Position numbers and translations under genes: made by a program. From Silurus meridionalis (taxonomy: Eukaryota > Chordata > Actinopteri > Siluriformes > Siluridae), in contig NC_060892.1 in the NCBI RefSeq assembly GCF_014805685.1, positions 23,511,060 to 23,575,059 of the forward strand: DNA of 64,000 nt, in the 5' to 3' direction. A model generated the notes under the pieces. It was not told where the DNA came from. It saw only the letters and a program-made list of their open reading frames with translations, and ran no database searches. Shown piece after piece: positions 1-11,492 of this stretch. Position 1 is the first letter of the stretch. Every line of letters begins with the position of its first letter.

Positions 1-1900
1 ATACAGTAATGGACATAGCCCATCTAGATAGGTGATGAGTGGGTGATTGTGATACGTGCTTTAGTTTACATTGGCTTGTAAACAAGGTGAAGGATTCCAA
101 ACCCCAGCCTACCTATATCTCCCCTTATTCAGGAACATATAATTGGCTAAAAATTTCTGGTTTCCTACATCATACTTTCTATTTTGGAAACAACTTCTTG
201 ATGAAGGTGAACTTGCTGTTGTACCTTTCTTATTGAAAAAGAACACCCTCATTCCCACCTCAGAGGTATCCACATCAACAGCAAAAGATGATGAAGAACA
301 ACAAGCATTGTTCTATTTGCAAGGACTGATAGTTGTGAGGACAGTCTGCATCGAGAACCTCAAAGAAACCGGCAAAGAGAAGTCAACGTGAGATGAGAGG
401 AATGAATGCTGAGGTTTCAGATGAACATCCTGCAAAGACTGTATACAATTCAAAGGCGTGGTTTGGTGCAATGCAGTGGTCCACATGGTGGGACTCACAC
501 AAAGCAACTGTTATATCTTGAAGTCCAAAAGGAAGAAGCATTTTTCTTTCGCTCAGAGACGTCAATGGCCAAAGGAACTCCTGCTTTAGGACCTTATTGT
601 TTTTTGAAAAAATGGACCTCTATTGCTCATATTGTGTTTGATACAGAGGAATGTTATAGCCTGGCAGCAAGTCCTCTGAGCTATAAGGTAAAGTTCACAT
701 ACACACTTCTTGAAAAGAGAGGGGGTTCTACTTTGCACAAAGAGGGATAATTTGTTCCTAGACCATATTTAAGCCATGAGGAACATCCCTCCACAGCCTG
801 TACTGACAGCTGGTAAGATGATAGATCAAGTTGTTACAAAGCTGGTAAAGCAGTACACAATTATATTCATGAACAATTATAAAGTGACTATTCCAATATA
901 CAGTACATACGCATGCCAATCTTTTATTTCACACATAATTTTTAACCTTGAAAGACCTGGATTAAGGAATCAGTGGACAAACTTTACACTGGTTATACCC
1001 TCACATTACAATCACTATCCAGACTTCTGGCCCCTCTGGAAGTAAAGTTGGGTCATGCTTAGCTGCATGTGATACGGGATCCTGGCTGGAGAGGGTGTAC
1101 TTTAGACAGGTAAGTTGAAATGAGGTACTGAGGGCCTTCTCTTTTCATCTGTATCCATCTCAAGTCATGTTCTGGCATATTTCCAAAAAGCAATACAGAA
1201 ACACAATATAGAAGTATTATCATATTTGTCAGTTTTTGGATACCAGAGCCGCCTGGAACAACAGGAAGGTTCACGCTCGTCTTGCCTTTGGCGGGGGGAT
1301 CTGTGGACTGGAAAGCAGTCGGTTGATGGTTAATGTTAATCCGAGGCAGAGGGAGTTGTTGCTGTTGTTGCTGATGTTGCTGAAGGCTCCGAAGTTGCTG
1401 TTGCTGCATAAACAGAATGTGTCCCAAGCTGACTGCTCCATGCACGAGCAGAACTTGTTGTGAAAACTGCTGGGGACAGGACTTGAGGCACTTGCATTAT
1501 CACTTGGGTCAATTTGCACCGAAAGGATTTTTACTTGTCTGCATGCAACCACACACGCTTTTACAACAATATAGAATCTAGTGGATGTAAGATGCTTTGA
1601 AAGGCTTTGAAATTGTAGTTGCCCTCTTTTTTCATCTTGAGGAGCTCAGGAACGAAATAAAAATAAAAGCAAAGAAGGTGACCTTACAGGCGATATCATG
1701 GAGCCACTGAGCTGGGCTTTATATTTGCTTATAAAATATGACATCACACAGTAGACATGTGCGACGCAAACATCTGGATTTGCAGCAGAGTAAATCTACC
1801 AGAAAGTCGCTCATGCGTTTTTATTTATAGGCGTCCAGATGTTAGTGTTGGAGACGCCACCCTGAGAAACTAGCATAATATTTTTTAAAAAATGAGATTT
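1..1900. other. left flank, no assignable gene
   Basis: AT-rich intergenic-looking sequence. Modest open frames occur on the + strand (143-391 and 406-750), and the second runs into an AAG|GTAAAG donor-like site near 690. Neither has a recognisable domain, neither is GC-shifted, and I could not link them by convincing splice sites. They may be remnants of an old mobile element. The Gln-rich minus-strand frame at 1059-1478 is listed separately. Confidence 0.4.
1059..1478 (-). other. Gln-rich open frame, possible decayed exon
   Basis: Read on the minus strand, a frame opens just after a CCCCAG acceptor-like site near 1478. It encodes QFSQQVLLVHGAVSLGHI, then a Gln-rich run (about 18 Gln in 25 residues), then a Pro/Asn segment ending near KTSVNLPVVPGGSG. 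The mixed CAG/CAA codons suggest a once-translated polyglutamine tract rather than a pure CAG microsatellite. After about residue 75 the frame drifts into hydrophobic, unstructured-looking sequence, as expected if an exon ended near the CTG|GTATCC donor-like site (about 1240). I do not recognise the protein. It could equally be a chance frame over an imperfect CTG repeat. Confidence 0.2.
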
Positions 1901-1911
1901 AATGGAAAACG

Positions 1912-2100
1912 TTCGGGGAAGACATAGTGGTTATGAAGATGGACTTTTGATCAATTGGGTGTGAGTTCAAATCCCAAAAGCGCCACTGATAGAACCTTGT
2001 GTAAGACACCAAACTGCTAAGTTGTATAAGTGAGTACTTTGGACACCATGCACGGACACTTTTGCACCTATAGGACACGAGAAAATCATAAATAAAAAAC
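1912..2100 (+). mobile_element. tRNA-derived SINE, diverged
   Basis: The head has an RNA polymerase III B-box-like stretch (GTGTGAGTTCAAATCCCA). It is followed by the body shared with other copies here (caccaaactgctaagttgtataagtgag). Copies of this fish SINE family recur in both orientations at 7915, 19550, 31050-31605, 35215, 52690, 57685 and 63785. The copy is old and lacks the CAAGCTGCCACT core seen in others. Confidence 0.6.
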
Positions 2101-2239
2101 TTTATAAATACAGTAACCTGAGTTCAGAACTTGGGATCCTGGAAATGTCTTTTTCCCATAAAATGATTTCTGCACCTGATTCTTATTCCATAGTTCATTA
2201 ACACTACAGTATATAGCCTTCACCTTCAATGTTGTCTTT

Positions 2240-2410
2240 ACAAAGTCTATGAACATATGGTTTACATGGGCTATAATGGAAGATCTTGATTGGCCTGCTA
2301 TAGAGATCTGACCTCAACCCTATTAAACCATTTTTGTGATTAATTTAAATGTTGACTGCACCCCCATACCTCCACAAGTCCACAAACGTTTGAACATACA
2401 GTACACGCAA
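2240..2410 (+). mobile_element. Tc1-derived short element, fragment
   Basis: Carries the family string atggtttacatgggct...tgacctcaaccctatt, a decayed form of the Tc1 transposase C-terminal DLNPIE region, and ends in cacaagtccacaaacgtttgaacata. This is the same non-autonomous family found at about 17 places in the window. Confidence 0.6.
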
Positions 2411-2888
2411 AAAAAATAGATGTATGAAAATAATCCATGCCAAAGTGCTGCGATACAACCAGAAGGTCCTGCTTTCTATTTGACGTGTGACTTTGTGAGT
2501 TGCAAACTGAGCACCATTGTTCACACACTTTTTCTGTATCGTATGTCCACCCCAAAGATTTAAAAGAAACATTGACAAGAGCCAAAACATCCCTGTCTGT
2601 CAGGTTTCTTAGCTGGACTCTTAAACACAATAAACAATACACCGCGACATTAAACTCACTGACACTGGGTTCTGTCTGGCGTAAAAATTCCCACTGTCGT
2701 CGTGATTGTTGTCATTGACCGCATGTCAAATCGGAAACTCTGAACTTATATTTATAAGAATTTACTAGGACTGGGTCACAGATGTAGATGTTTCAGTACC
2801 TTCGAAGGTGACAAAAGATTATTCTAAAACTTAGAATAGAAAACAATTTCTAATATTCACTTGTTAAATTATTTAATAAACCCAAGAA

Positions 2889-5800
2889 TTGTAGTGTATT
2901 GTAATGTATGGTAATGTAGTGTATTATGATGTAGTGTAGTTTAGTGTATTGTAATGTAGTGTAATGTAGTGTAGTTTAATGTAGTGTAGTGTAAAGTAGT
3001 GTAGTGTAATGTAGTGTAATGTAGTGTAGTTTAAGGTATTGTAATGTAGTATAATGTAGTGTAGTGTAATGTAGTGTAGTTTAATGTATTGTAATGTAGT
3101 GTAGTGTAGTGTAGTTTAGTGTATTGTATTGTAGTATAATGTAGTGTAGTGTAATGTAGTGTAGTTTAATGTATTGTAATGTAGTGTAGTGTAATGTAAT
3201 GTAGTTTAATGTATTGTATTGTAGTATAATGTAGTGTATTGTAACGTAATGTAGTGTAGTGTAACGTAATGTAATGTAGTGTAGTATAATGTAGTGTAGT
3301 GTAATGTAGTGTATTGTAACGTAATGTAGTGTAGTGTAGTGTAAAGTAGTGTGGTGAAATGTAGTGTAATGTACTGTAGTGTAGTGTAATGAGGTGTAAT
3401 GTAGTGTAGTGTAATGTATTGTAATGTAGTGTATTGTAATGTAGTGTAATGCAGTTTAGATTAATGTATTGTAATGTAATGTAGTGTAGTGTAGTTTAGT
3501 GTATTGTATTGTAGTATAATGTAGTGTAGTGTAATGTAGTGTAGTTTAATGTATTGTAATGAAGTGTAGTGTAATGTAGTGTAGTGTATTGTAGTATAAT
3601 GTAGTGTAGTAATGTAATGTAGTGTAGTGTAATGTAGTGTAGTGTAATGTAATGTAGTGTAGTGTAGTGTAATGTAGTAGTGTAATGTATGTAGTGTAAT
3701 GTAATGTAGTGTAGTGTAATGTAGTGTGTAATGTAGTGTAATGTAGTGTAATGTAGTAGTGTAGTGTAGTAATGTAATGTAATGTAATGTAATGTAGTGT
3801 AGTGTGGTGTAATGTAGTGTAGTATAATGAAGTGTAGTGTAATGTAGTGTATTGTAACCTAATGTAGTGTAGTATAATGTAGTGTAACGTAATGTAATGT
3901 AGTGTAGTATAATGAAGTGTAGTGTAATGTAATGTAGTGTAGTATAATGTGTAGTGTAATGTAGTGTAGTGTAATGTAGTGTAGTGTAATGTAGTGTATT
4001 GTAATGTAATGTAGTGTAATGTAATGTAGTGTAGTGTAGTATAATGTAGTGTAGTGTAACATAATGTAATGTAGTGTAGTATAATGTAGTGTAATGTAGT
4101 GTAATGTAGTGTAGTGTAATGTAGTGTATTGTAACGTAATGTAGTGTAGTATAATGTAGTGTAGTGTAACATAATGTAATGTAGTGTAGTATAATGTAGT
4201 GTAGTGTAATGTAGTGTATTGTAACGTAATGTAGTGTAGTATAATTTAGTGTAGTGTAGCGTAGTGTATTGTAACGTAATGTAATGTAGTGTATTGTAAC
4301 GTAATGTAGTGTAGTGTAACGTAATGTAGTGTAGTATAATGTAGTGTAGTGTAATGTAGTGTATTGAAATGTAATGTAATGTAGTAAAATGTAGTGTAGT
4401 GTAATGGTTTGTAATGTAACGTAGTAAAATGTAGTGTAGTGTCATGTAGTGTAGTGTAATGTAGTATAATGTGGTGTAGTGTAATGTAGTGTAGTGTAAC
4501 GTAATGTAGTGTAGTAAAATGTAGTGTAGTGTAATGTAGTGTAGTGTAATGTAGTATAATGTAGTGTAGTGTAATGTAGTGTAGTGTAATGTAGTGTAAT
4601 GTAGTGTAGTATAATGTAGTGTAGTGTAACGTAATGTAATGTAGTAAAATGTAGTGTAGTGTAATGTAGTATAATGTAGTGTAGTGTAATGTAGTGTAGT
4701 GTAATGTAATGTAGTGTAATGTAGTGTAGTATAATGTAGTGTAGTGTAACGTAATGTAGTGTAGTGTAATGTAGTGTGGTATAATGTAGTGTAGTGTAAT
4801 GTACTGTAGTATAATGTAGTGTAGTGTAATGTAATGTAGTGTAGTATAATGAAGTGTAGTGTAACGAATGTAGTATAATGTAGTTTAGTGTAACGTAATG
4901 TAGTATAATGTAGTTTAGTGTAACGTAATGTAATGTAGTGTAGTGTAATGTAGTGTAGTGTAACGTAATGTAATGTAGTGTAGTATAATGTAGTTTAGTG
5001 TAACGTAATGTAATGTAGTGTAGTTTAATGAAGTGTAGTGTAATGTAGTGTATTGTAATGTATTGTTAATGTAGTGTAGTATAATGTAGTGTAGTGTAAC
5101 ATAATGTAATGTAGTGTAGTATAATGAAGTGTAGTGTAATGTAGTGTATTGTAATGTATTGTAATGTAGTGTGGTATAATGTAGTGTAGTGTAATGTATT
5201 TTAATGTAGTGTAGTGTAATGTAGTAGTATAATGTAGTTTAGTGTAACGTAATGTAATGTAGTGTAATGAAGTGTAGTGTAATGTATTGTAATGTATTGT
5301 AATGTAGTGTAGTATAATGTAGTGTAGTATAATGTAGTGTAGTGTAACATAATGTAATGTAGTGTAGTATAATGAAGTGTAGTGTATTGTAATGTATTGT
5401 AATGTAGTGTGGTATAATGTAGTGTAGTGTAATGTATTTTAATGTAGTGTAGTGTAATGAAGTGTAGTGTAATGTAGTGTATTGTAATGTATTGTAATGT
5501 AGTGTAGTATAATGTAGTGTAGTATAATGTAGTGTAGTGTAACATAATGTAATGTAGTGTAGTATAATGAAGTGTAGTGTAATGTAGTGTAATGTAGTGT
5601 GGTATAATGTAGTGTAGTAATGTAGTGTAATGTAGTGTAGTGTAATGTAGTGTAGTGTAACATAATGTAATGTAGTGTAATGTAGTATAATGTAGTGTAG
5701 TAATGTAGTGTAATGTAGTGTATTGTAATGTAGTGTGGTATAATGTAGTGTAGTGTAATGTAGAGTATTGTAACGTAATGTAGTGTAGTGTAATGTAGTG

Positions 5801-6019
5801 TGGTATAATGTATTGTAATGTAGTGTAGTGTAATGTAGTGTAGTGTAACGTAATGTAGTGTAAATTAATGTATTGTAATGTAGTGTAGATTTATGAATTG
5901 TAATACAGTATTGTGTAATGTAGTGTGGTGTAATGTCTTGTAATGCAGTGTTGTGTAATGTAGTGTGGTGTAATGTATTGTAAAATAGTGTAGATTAATG
6001 TATAGTAATGTAGTGTAAT
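2889..6019. repeat. 3.1 kb TGTAR pentanucleotide satellite
   Basis: More than 600 consecutive five-base units of the form TGTAG or TGTAA, with local TGTAT, AGTAT and AACGT variants. The + strand is almost free of C, so the block is strongly strand-asymmetric. Reading the minus strand in threes gives a 5-residue TLHYT/TLHYI pattern with no stops for up to 299 codons. This is a by-product of the 15-base repeat frame, not a gene. Longer variant words (for example the AACGTAATG, AGTATAATG and AGTAAAATG variants) recur every few tens of bases, indicating higher-order units. The block ends about 100-300 bases before the candidate nek7 promoter. Confidence 0.95.
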
Positions 6020-6119
6020 TGAACTAGAAGTTACTCTGCGCACACACACACACACACACGACGCACACGCACACTTACTTTCTAGGACTACCCACCATAG
6101 CCTGTGCGCGCGCAAGAGT

Positions 6120-6309
6120 GTGAGTGTATATATAAATATATATACATATATGTGTGTGTATGTTACACACTCGCCCGGCAGCTGTTGAATTATTCCGAAG
6201 TTGAAACCTGGAGTGATTTTTCCTACACCATCATCATCATCACCACCACCATCGCCCTCCTCCTCGGTCGGAGTTAAACAGTGTGTGGACGCTAGGCTGG
6301 CTCTTCCTG
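6120..6309 (+). other. nek7: candidate nek7 5'UTR exon 1 with TATA-like promoter
   Basis: A TATATAAATA box-like sequence lies near 6127, with a plausible start about 30 bases later. The following sequence holds CACCATCATC and CCACCACC runs and ends at a strong donor, CTG|GTAAGA, placing the exon end at 6309. It is the best-looking unpaired donor upstream of the first coding exon, whose acceptor at 23835 demands an upstream untranslated exon. No coding sequence is expected here. The exact start is unknown, and a different exon 1 inside the CpG-rich block that follows is also possible. Confidence 0.3.
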
Positions 6310-6639
6310 GTAAGACATATAGCGATGCTAGCCAGCTAGGCTAACCTGCTAGCTAATGACACAGTTGACTTGCTTACAGGTTTTACAAGTAGTAGTAGTA
6401 ACACACGTGTGTGTGTTGGGTTTTTAGACATGGTGAATCGTGAATAAGGGAGGAAGAGTGTAGTCACTGTAATCAAGAAAAGAAAGAACGGTTGAGCTAA
6501 AGTTTAGCTGAAACTCTTCGCTAGGTGGCTAGTTAGCAGGTTAGCATGGGAGCGTTTCTAGTCGTCCCGAGTGATCTGTGTGATACTTCAATAGTGTTAT
6601 TAATTGGACTTCAATATATATTTATATAAAGATGTTTAC

Positions 6640-6960
6640 AGAAGTAAATGCGCGTGTCAGGGTCGTATTGTGTGCGTGTTTAGGGGCGCACGTGTGCGCG
6701 CATGTGCGGGCGCGTTCGCGCGTCACTCGCACTACTAGAAAGCCGTACACTAGCTCTCCGCGTAAAGAACACCACTGAGCTGTTAACGCGTGTTATAACG
6801 CGTTAACAACGCGACGTTGTCGCCTTCTCGGCTTCCTGTCGTGTCTTATTATGCGGTTTGATTGCATTATAAACACACAGGCCGACAACTAAAGTAGAAC
6901 GACGCAGAAAGTTCGCAGGAAGAAAGTTCGCGCATGCGCAGTGGCCGCTCGGCTTTCCAC
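6640..6960. promoter_or_regulatory. CpG-rich block with NRF1-type palindrome
   Basis: CpG dinucleotides are dense here (GCGCG and CGCG runs around 6690-6725 and 6785-6815) in a window that is otherwise CpG-poor. A perfect GCGCATGCGC (6930-6939), the NRF1 binding palindrome, lies near the right edge, and a TTCCTG ETS-type core lies near 6832. This is typical of a vertebrate housekeeping promoter or first-exon region and fits the 5' end of nek7. Transcription start and direction cannot be fixed from sequence alone. Confidence 0.5.
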
Positions 6961-7160
6961 CGCGCACTATATTAGTAATAAAATAAACCTAATAAAACTT
7001 GCAGATTAAACAAAGTGTAGTTGGAGGCTGTATAGGAGGTTCTGTAGAATATGACAATCATATTAGGTGTACAAAAGTGCAAATTCCTCCATACTACACA
7101 AAAATAATATTTAGATTTCCTCACAGCGTATTAGTGAATATTAGTCACTTGTATATGTCA

Positions 7161-7200
7161 CCTAGACTAAACCACGCCCACCTAGAATAAACCACGCCCA
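7161..7200 (+). repeat. 20-bp direct duplication
   Basis: Two adjacent 20-base units (cctagactaaaccacgccca and cctagaataaaccacgccca) differ at one base. ACCACGCCCA resembles a GC-box/KLF-type site, here doubled, but function is unproven. Confidence 0.8.
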
Positions 7201-7211
7201 CGTCGCTTGTA

Positions 7212-7213
<2 letters not shown>

Positions 7214-7304
<91 letters not shown>
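7214..7304. repeat. (CT)n then (AT)n microsatellite
   Basis: About 28 CT units run directly into about 17 AT units. This compound microsatellite is likely polymorphic in length. Confidence 0.95.
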
Positions 7305-7308
<4 letters not shown>

Positions 7309-7314
7309 TTTATT

Positions 7315-7510
7315 TATTTTTACAAAAAAGTACTTTGTTTATCTACGTTTTCACACTATCACCTTAAAAATTGTCTTCTTGCACAGCAATACAGCATTCC
7401 TTGCACTTGCCCTAGAAGGTATCTTTTCAAAGTGTGTCAAGCCTCATGTGCTATTTGTGCCACAATGGTGTCAAAACAGCGATCTTCAAACCTGCATTTT
7501 TTAAACAAAG
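7315..7510 (-). mobile_element. possible mariner transposase remnant
   Basis: The sequence tatctacgttttcacact...cagcaatacagcattcc resembles the start of the clearer mariner fragment at 34745-35065 (tctctacgtttacacaca...gaatacagcgcttcc). No frame remains. The call rests on this similarity only. Confidence 0.35.
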
Positions 7511-7914
7511 CTTTCGCTCTCTGATCTGGATTATTAATTCCAATTCTCTATGATTCTGAACACTTTAATTGTAAGCATCGGCGAGTTCGGCTGGAAGTTC
7601 CGGTGAGGTTTTGAGAGCAGAAGCTGAGGTCTCCTGCCTCAACTCAGATTGCACAATCCAATAACAACTGAACTGAGCTTTGGGGAACAAACTGTTTGTA
7701 GAATCTTATTTGAATGTCATGGACTTTTATAGTCTATAAAACGTATTTCACATGTCTGTGTAAAAGTTATTTAAGCTTGTTGCTGTAGATGAGGGTATGC
7801 GAGAGGGGGTATGCAAGTACTGATTGTACAACGCCTAATCAAACCATTTTATTGAGGATTTAATAATTGAATCTCTTTGGGTTTTCTACATGTGTAAATC
7901 TGGCTGTCTCGTCC

Positions 7915-8036
7915 TGTGCCCCCGTCCTGTGCCTGTGGCTAAAAGGCCCAAAAGTGGCAGCTTGGTGTGGCTGGGATTTGAGCTCTCGACCCCAAGTCCA
8001 ACACCATAACCACTAAGATACCACTTAGAGGTTGAA
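7915..8036 (-). mobile_element. SINE copy, reverse orientation
   Basis: Contains the SINE core in reverse (ggcccaaaagtggcagcttg), then a B-box-like segment and accataaccactaagatacc. It belongs to the same tRNA-derived SINE family as the copies at 35215 and 63785. Confidence 0.6.
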
Positions 8037-9237
8037 TCTCGACAATGCTTTAACCTTTTAAGAACCAAAGAAAGCAAAACTGAACATTTTCTGTTGGTGG
8101 GAGAAGCCGATTTTGTCTTGTCAGTCAGTATCAGCGACTACAGGGGTCCTCCGGACCTGGCAGGGGGCGGTTCTAAGAACGATCGAGTTCTGAAAATAAG
8201 AGAATTTTGGACACAGCTTCTGTGGTACCGTAGTGAATTAATCTAGACATCATCACTTTGATACAATAATGTGTTTTAAAAAATATTATGAAAGTAGTAG
8301 TGATTACGTATTTGAGCCTCCAATTCACTATGTGAGGTGCAGAAGTCGGGCAGTCGGGCAGTCGGGGAGTCTGCAGAGGAACGAGATCGGTCACTAAACC
8401 CACCCCCATGAGGGCGTTTCCTTCTTTCGTAAAGTAACGCTCATCATTTTGCACTAAGCCCAGCGCTGTCAAAACTGACACACGCCATTGCGCAACCCCA
8501 CGGTTCATGAAACGTTTCCCAAACGATCGCTCGCAAGCCACGCCCACCAAAAAACAACCCCGGAGCATGGCCTCGAGTATTCGCAGCAGGTATCAAAACA
8601 CCTCCTCGCTTCAGGAGGAGAAGATATAAAGCATAAACGAACGTCTCCAAGTGGTTAAGTGACTCAGAGTTTCATGACGCTTTAATGCGAAAAAGGCAGA
8701 GGAATATAAACATATTCGAATATAAACATAACACCCCCATCCCCCCCCGCCCCCCCCCTTCTCGACTCCGGAGTTTGTGAAAACGGCCTAATTGCGTTTG
8801 TAAAAGGGGGCAGAGGAAGCCAAATCCACAACCCTGAGTCCCGCAGCGAAGCCAGGCAGCCCACACCGTGTCTGTAAGACTCGCTTTTGCCATTTTTCTA
8901 ATCAATTTCAGAAGCGAAAAACTTTGATCTTACAGTTATAAACGATAGCGTACCGCTTCAGTATCGAGGAGAGAAAAAAAAACACCAAGGGGAGTACACG
9001 CTGTGTTTCAATCAAGCTCGAGGGAGGATTGGATCAGGTTGGGGTGGAGGTGTGAATTCTCATATTTATAAAAAAAATACACTGCATCCAGCAACCTCAC
9101 AGATAGACGGAAAAGACCAGGCCTATCCGATCGAAACATGAGCGTACTTCCGGAAGATTCTCTACTATGTTCTATTTGTGTATGTAAAATCAAATGCAGA
9201 AAACCACACTTCCTGTTCACGTTTTTGTAGCGCCAAA

Positions 9238-9346
<109 letters not shown>

Positions 9347-9416
9347 GCATGTTTCTATTCAACAAACTAGGCCATTAAGGTATTAAGGTTTAATCGACCA
9401 AATATATATTTAAACA

Positions 9417-9660
9417 TACAGGTGTTCCACTTTAATTAAAAATAAAAAAACAATTATTCTATGAATATCAGCTTTACACACTCTTGGTATCCAAACAGTT
9501 TCCAAACAATCGGCTGTAATGCTTTTTTTTTTTTTTACTGCCATGCCTTTTGGGAAACTTCTTTTTCGGGATCCAGTTCATCCCAGAGCAGTTCAATAGG
9601 ATTTAGGTGCGGTGACTGGGCATGCCATGACATAACACTGGGCATCCCATGACATAATTC
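9417..9660 (-). mobile_element. Tc1-like transposase remnant
   Basis: Reverse complement of the transposase C-terminal region seen at 25820: gatccagttcatcccagagc and caataggatttaggtg match that copy in reverse (LNPLELPWDELDR type). It is a heavily decayed fragment with no usable frame. Confidence 0.6.
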
Positions 9661-9711
9661 TAATAATAAACGTAGCTTGGGGGTTTCAATTTATCGGTAA
9701 TGTCTTATGTG

Positions 9712-9976
9712 TTAGCGGCCGGTGCAGCCCCTCTAAGAAGGTAGGGGATGGAGGTAAGACATGTGACCGAGGGAAGCATCATGACATGCGTCATGAGTGA
9801 GTCATAGACAGATGTGGCGAAAAGAATCCGGTCATTTTCCAAAATAAAACCGTTCAGAATCAGATAATAAATAAAACGGAAATAATGTAAGTTATTTATT
9901 TTTTCTGTGCGGCCCGGTACCAATTGACCCACGGACCGGCGCCTGTCCGGGGCCAGGAGGGTTGGAGACCACTGCT
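9712..9976 (-). mobile_element. hAT-type DNA transposon fragment
   Basis: Read in reverse it starts CAGTGGTCTCCAACCCTCC and continues with a GGCGCCGGTCCGTGGGTCAA and CGGGCCGCACAG theme, the terminal sequence typical of hAT/Charlie-like elements of vertebrates. The other end is eroded. Confidence 0.55.
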
Positions 9977-10943
9977 CTAGTTGACCGTTCACGCTCTGAA
10001 TAACGCTAACAGAGGCCTGGATGTTCGCTTTCAGACGGAATTGCAGGTTTCCAATCTTCCCTGAACCAGAAACTATTGAGCTTCTACCGCCGTGTTTCTC
10101 TGTTGGGGTGAGGCAGAACTTCTTCTTTTCTTCTCCGTCTTAAGGAAGTTTTCCTATCAGAACCAGAAATGTCCAATATGGACTCGTTTTTGGACCTGCT
10201 CATCTCAAAAAAGATTTTTATTGTTAATTATTTTTAGTTTTTGTATTTATTTATTTATTTATTGTATTTTTATTTTCATATATAAGTAGTTATTTTACAA
10301 AAAATAAATTGCAATTAATTATTTTAAAACATATTCCTCTTAATATTAGAATTTTTTTTTATTTATATATTATGAACACAAGCAGTTGAACCAAAATGTG
10401 TTTCTAATAAAGTGATATGGTCGGTCATGTCGAGACAGTGGTGGTAGTAGCGCGAGAGGCGTAACCTCGGACACTGGTGCGTTTGAACAGAGCGAGAGGA
10501 TTTTAGAAAGCCGGATAGACTAAAGTACTAAAGCGCCACTGCATCTCTCTTTTCGGGTCGACATCAAAGCGAGAGATAAATCCTGCTACGCCACTTTCAG
10601 CAGGTGGTGGAACGGCATTGTGGGTGACGTTTGAAGATGTGAACCAAAGTAAAAATGGACCAGCATGTCCATTAAAAGCGGTTCAATCAAAGACTGACAA
10701 GTTTGTTCTAAAGTAGAACTTTGAATCCAAATTTGTTAAGAAAAGAAACGCTTTAGGTTTAGAAGAGGATGAAGATCATGAGGTCTCCTATCCAGGAAGT
10801 CATGTTTCGTTCCTGTTCATCTGTGTACATACATGTAACCGACTAATTAACTTGCCATATTGGTTTTAAAGCAAAGAAAAACATTTTAAGTCGTAATATT
10901 TAGAATTAATTTTAAATATTTTTTAATTGCGAAATATATTAAT

Positions 10944-11492
10944 TAGGGCTGCAACAACTAATCAATTAAAATCGATAATCGCGCCGGATCTGTTCTGCCG
11001 TGACTTGAGAGCATCCGGTCGCGGCATAGTGACGGATTCAATATTTTTTTCTTTTTTTCTTTTTTAAACAAAGCCCGTTAGCTCGCCGCCTTTCTCCGTT
11101 CCATTCTCTTTTTATAGCATTTGTCCGCTACAACAGTAACTTATCCGTTTTCATACGTGATTTACTCTGACTACGTTTAAATGCTTGTTTCGAATGATTG
11201 TTTAAATGTACGAAACCGAAATTAATTATATATTCTAGATGTTTAAATCTTCACAACTGAACAAACTGTGTATTTTCTTTTTTTTTTTTTTTTTTTTTAC
11301 AATATTTGTCAAAACAATGTTGTATCATAACGCAATATGTGGCTTTTGCATTATTTAAATTCAATTTTATACGCAAATATTTCAAATTAGGGTTTTATAG
11401 AGTTGTAATAAGCAAAGCATCTAATTTAGAAAGTAAAAAAAAATAAAAAATCTGATTATCAACGATCAAAATAATCATTAGTTGCATCCCTA
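10944..11492. mobile_element. non-autonomous hAT element with 8-bp target duplication
   Basis: Begins TAGGGCTGCAACAACTAATC and ends GATTATC...ATTAGTTGCATCCCTA, imperfect inverted repeats of about 35 bases. It is flanked on both sides by the identical octamer ATATTAAT (10936-10943 and 11493-11500), the 8-bp target duplication expected of hAT transposition. It has no transposase frame and is about 549 bp long. Its right half was later included in the tandem duplication starting near 11280. Confidence 0.8.

Noticed and set aside
3546..4445. 299-codon minus-strand open frame (TLHYT repeats)
   Set aside because: Pure consequence of a five-base repeat read in threes. No start context, no domain, and the frame ends wherever the repeat phase slips.
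2889..6019. Telomeric or centromeric satellite
   Set aside because: The unit is TGTAR rather than TTAGGG, and the array is only 3.1 kb inside otherwise ordinary euchromatic sequence.
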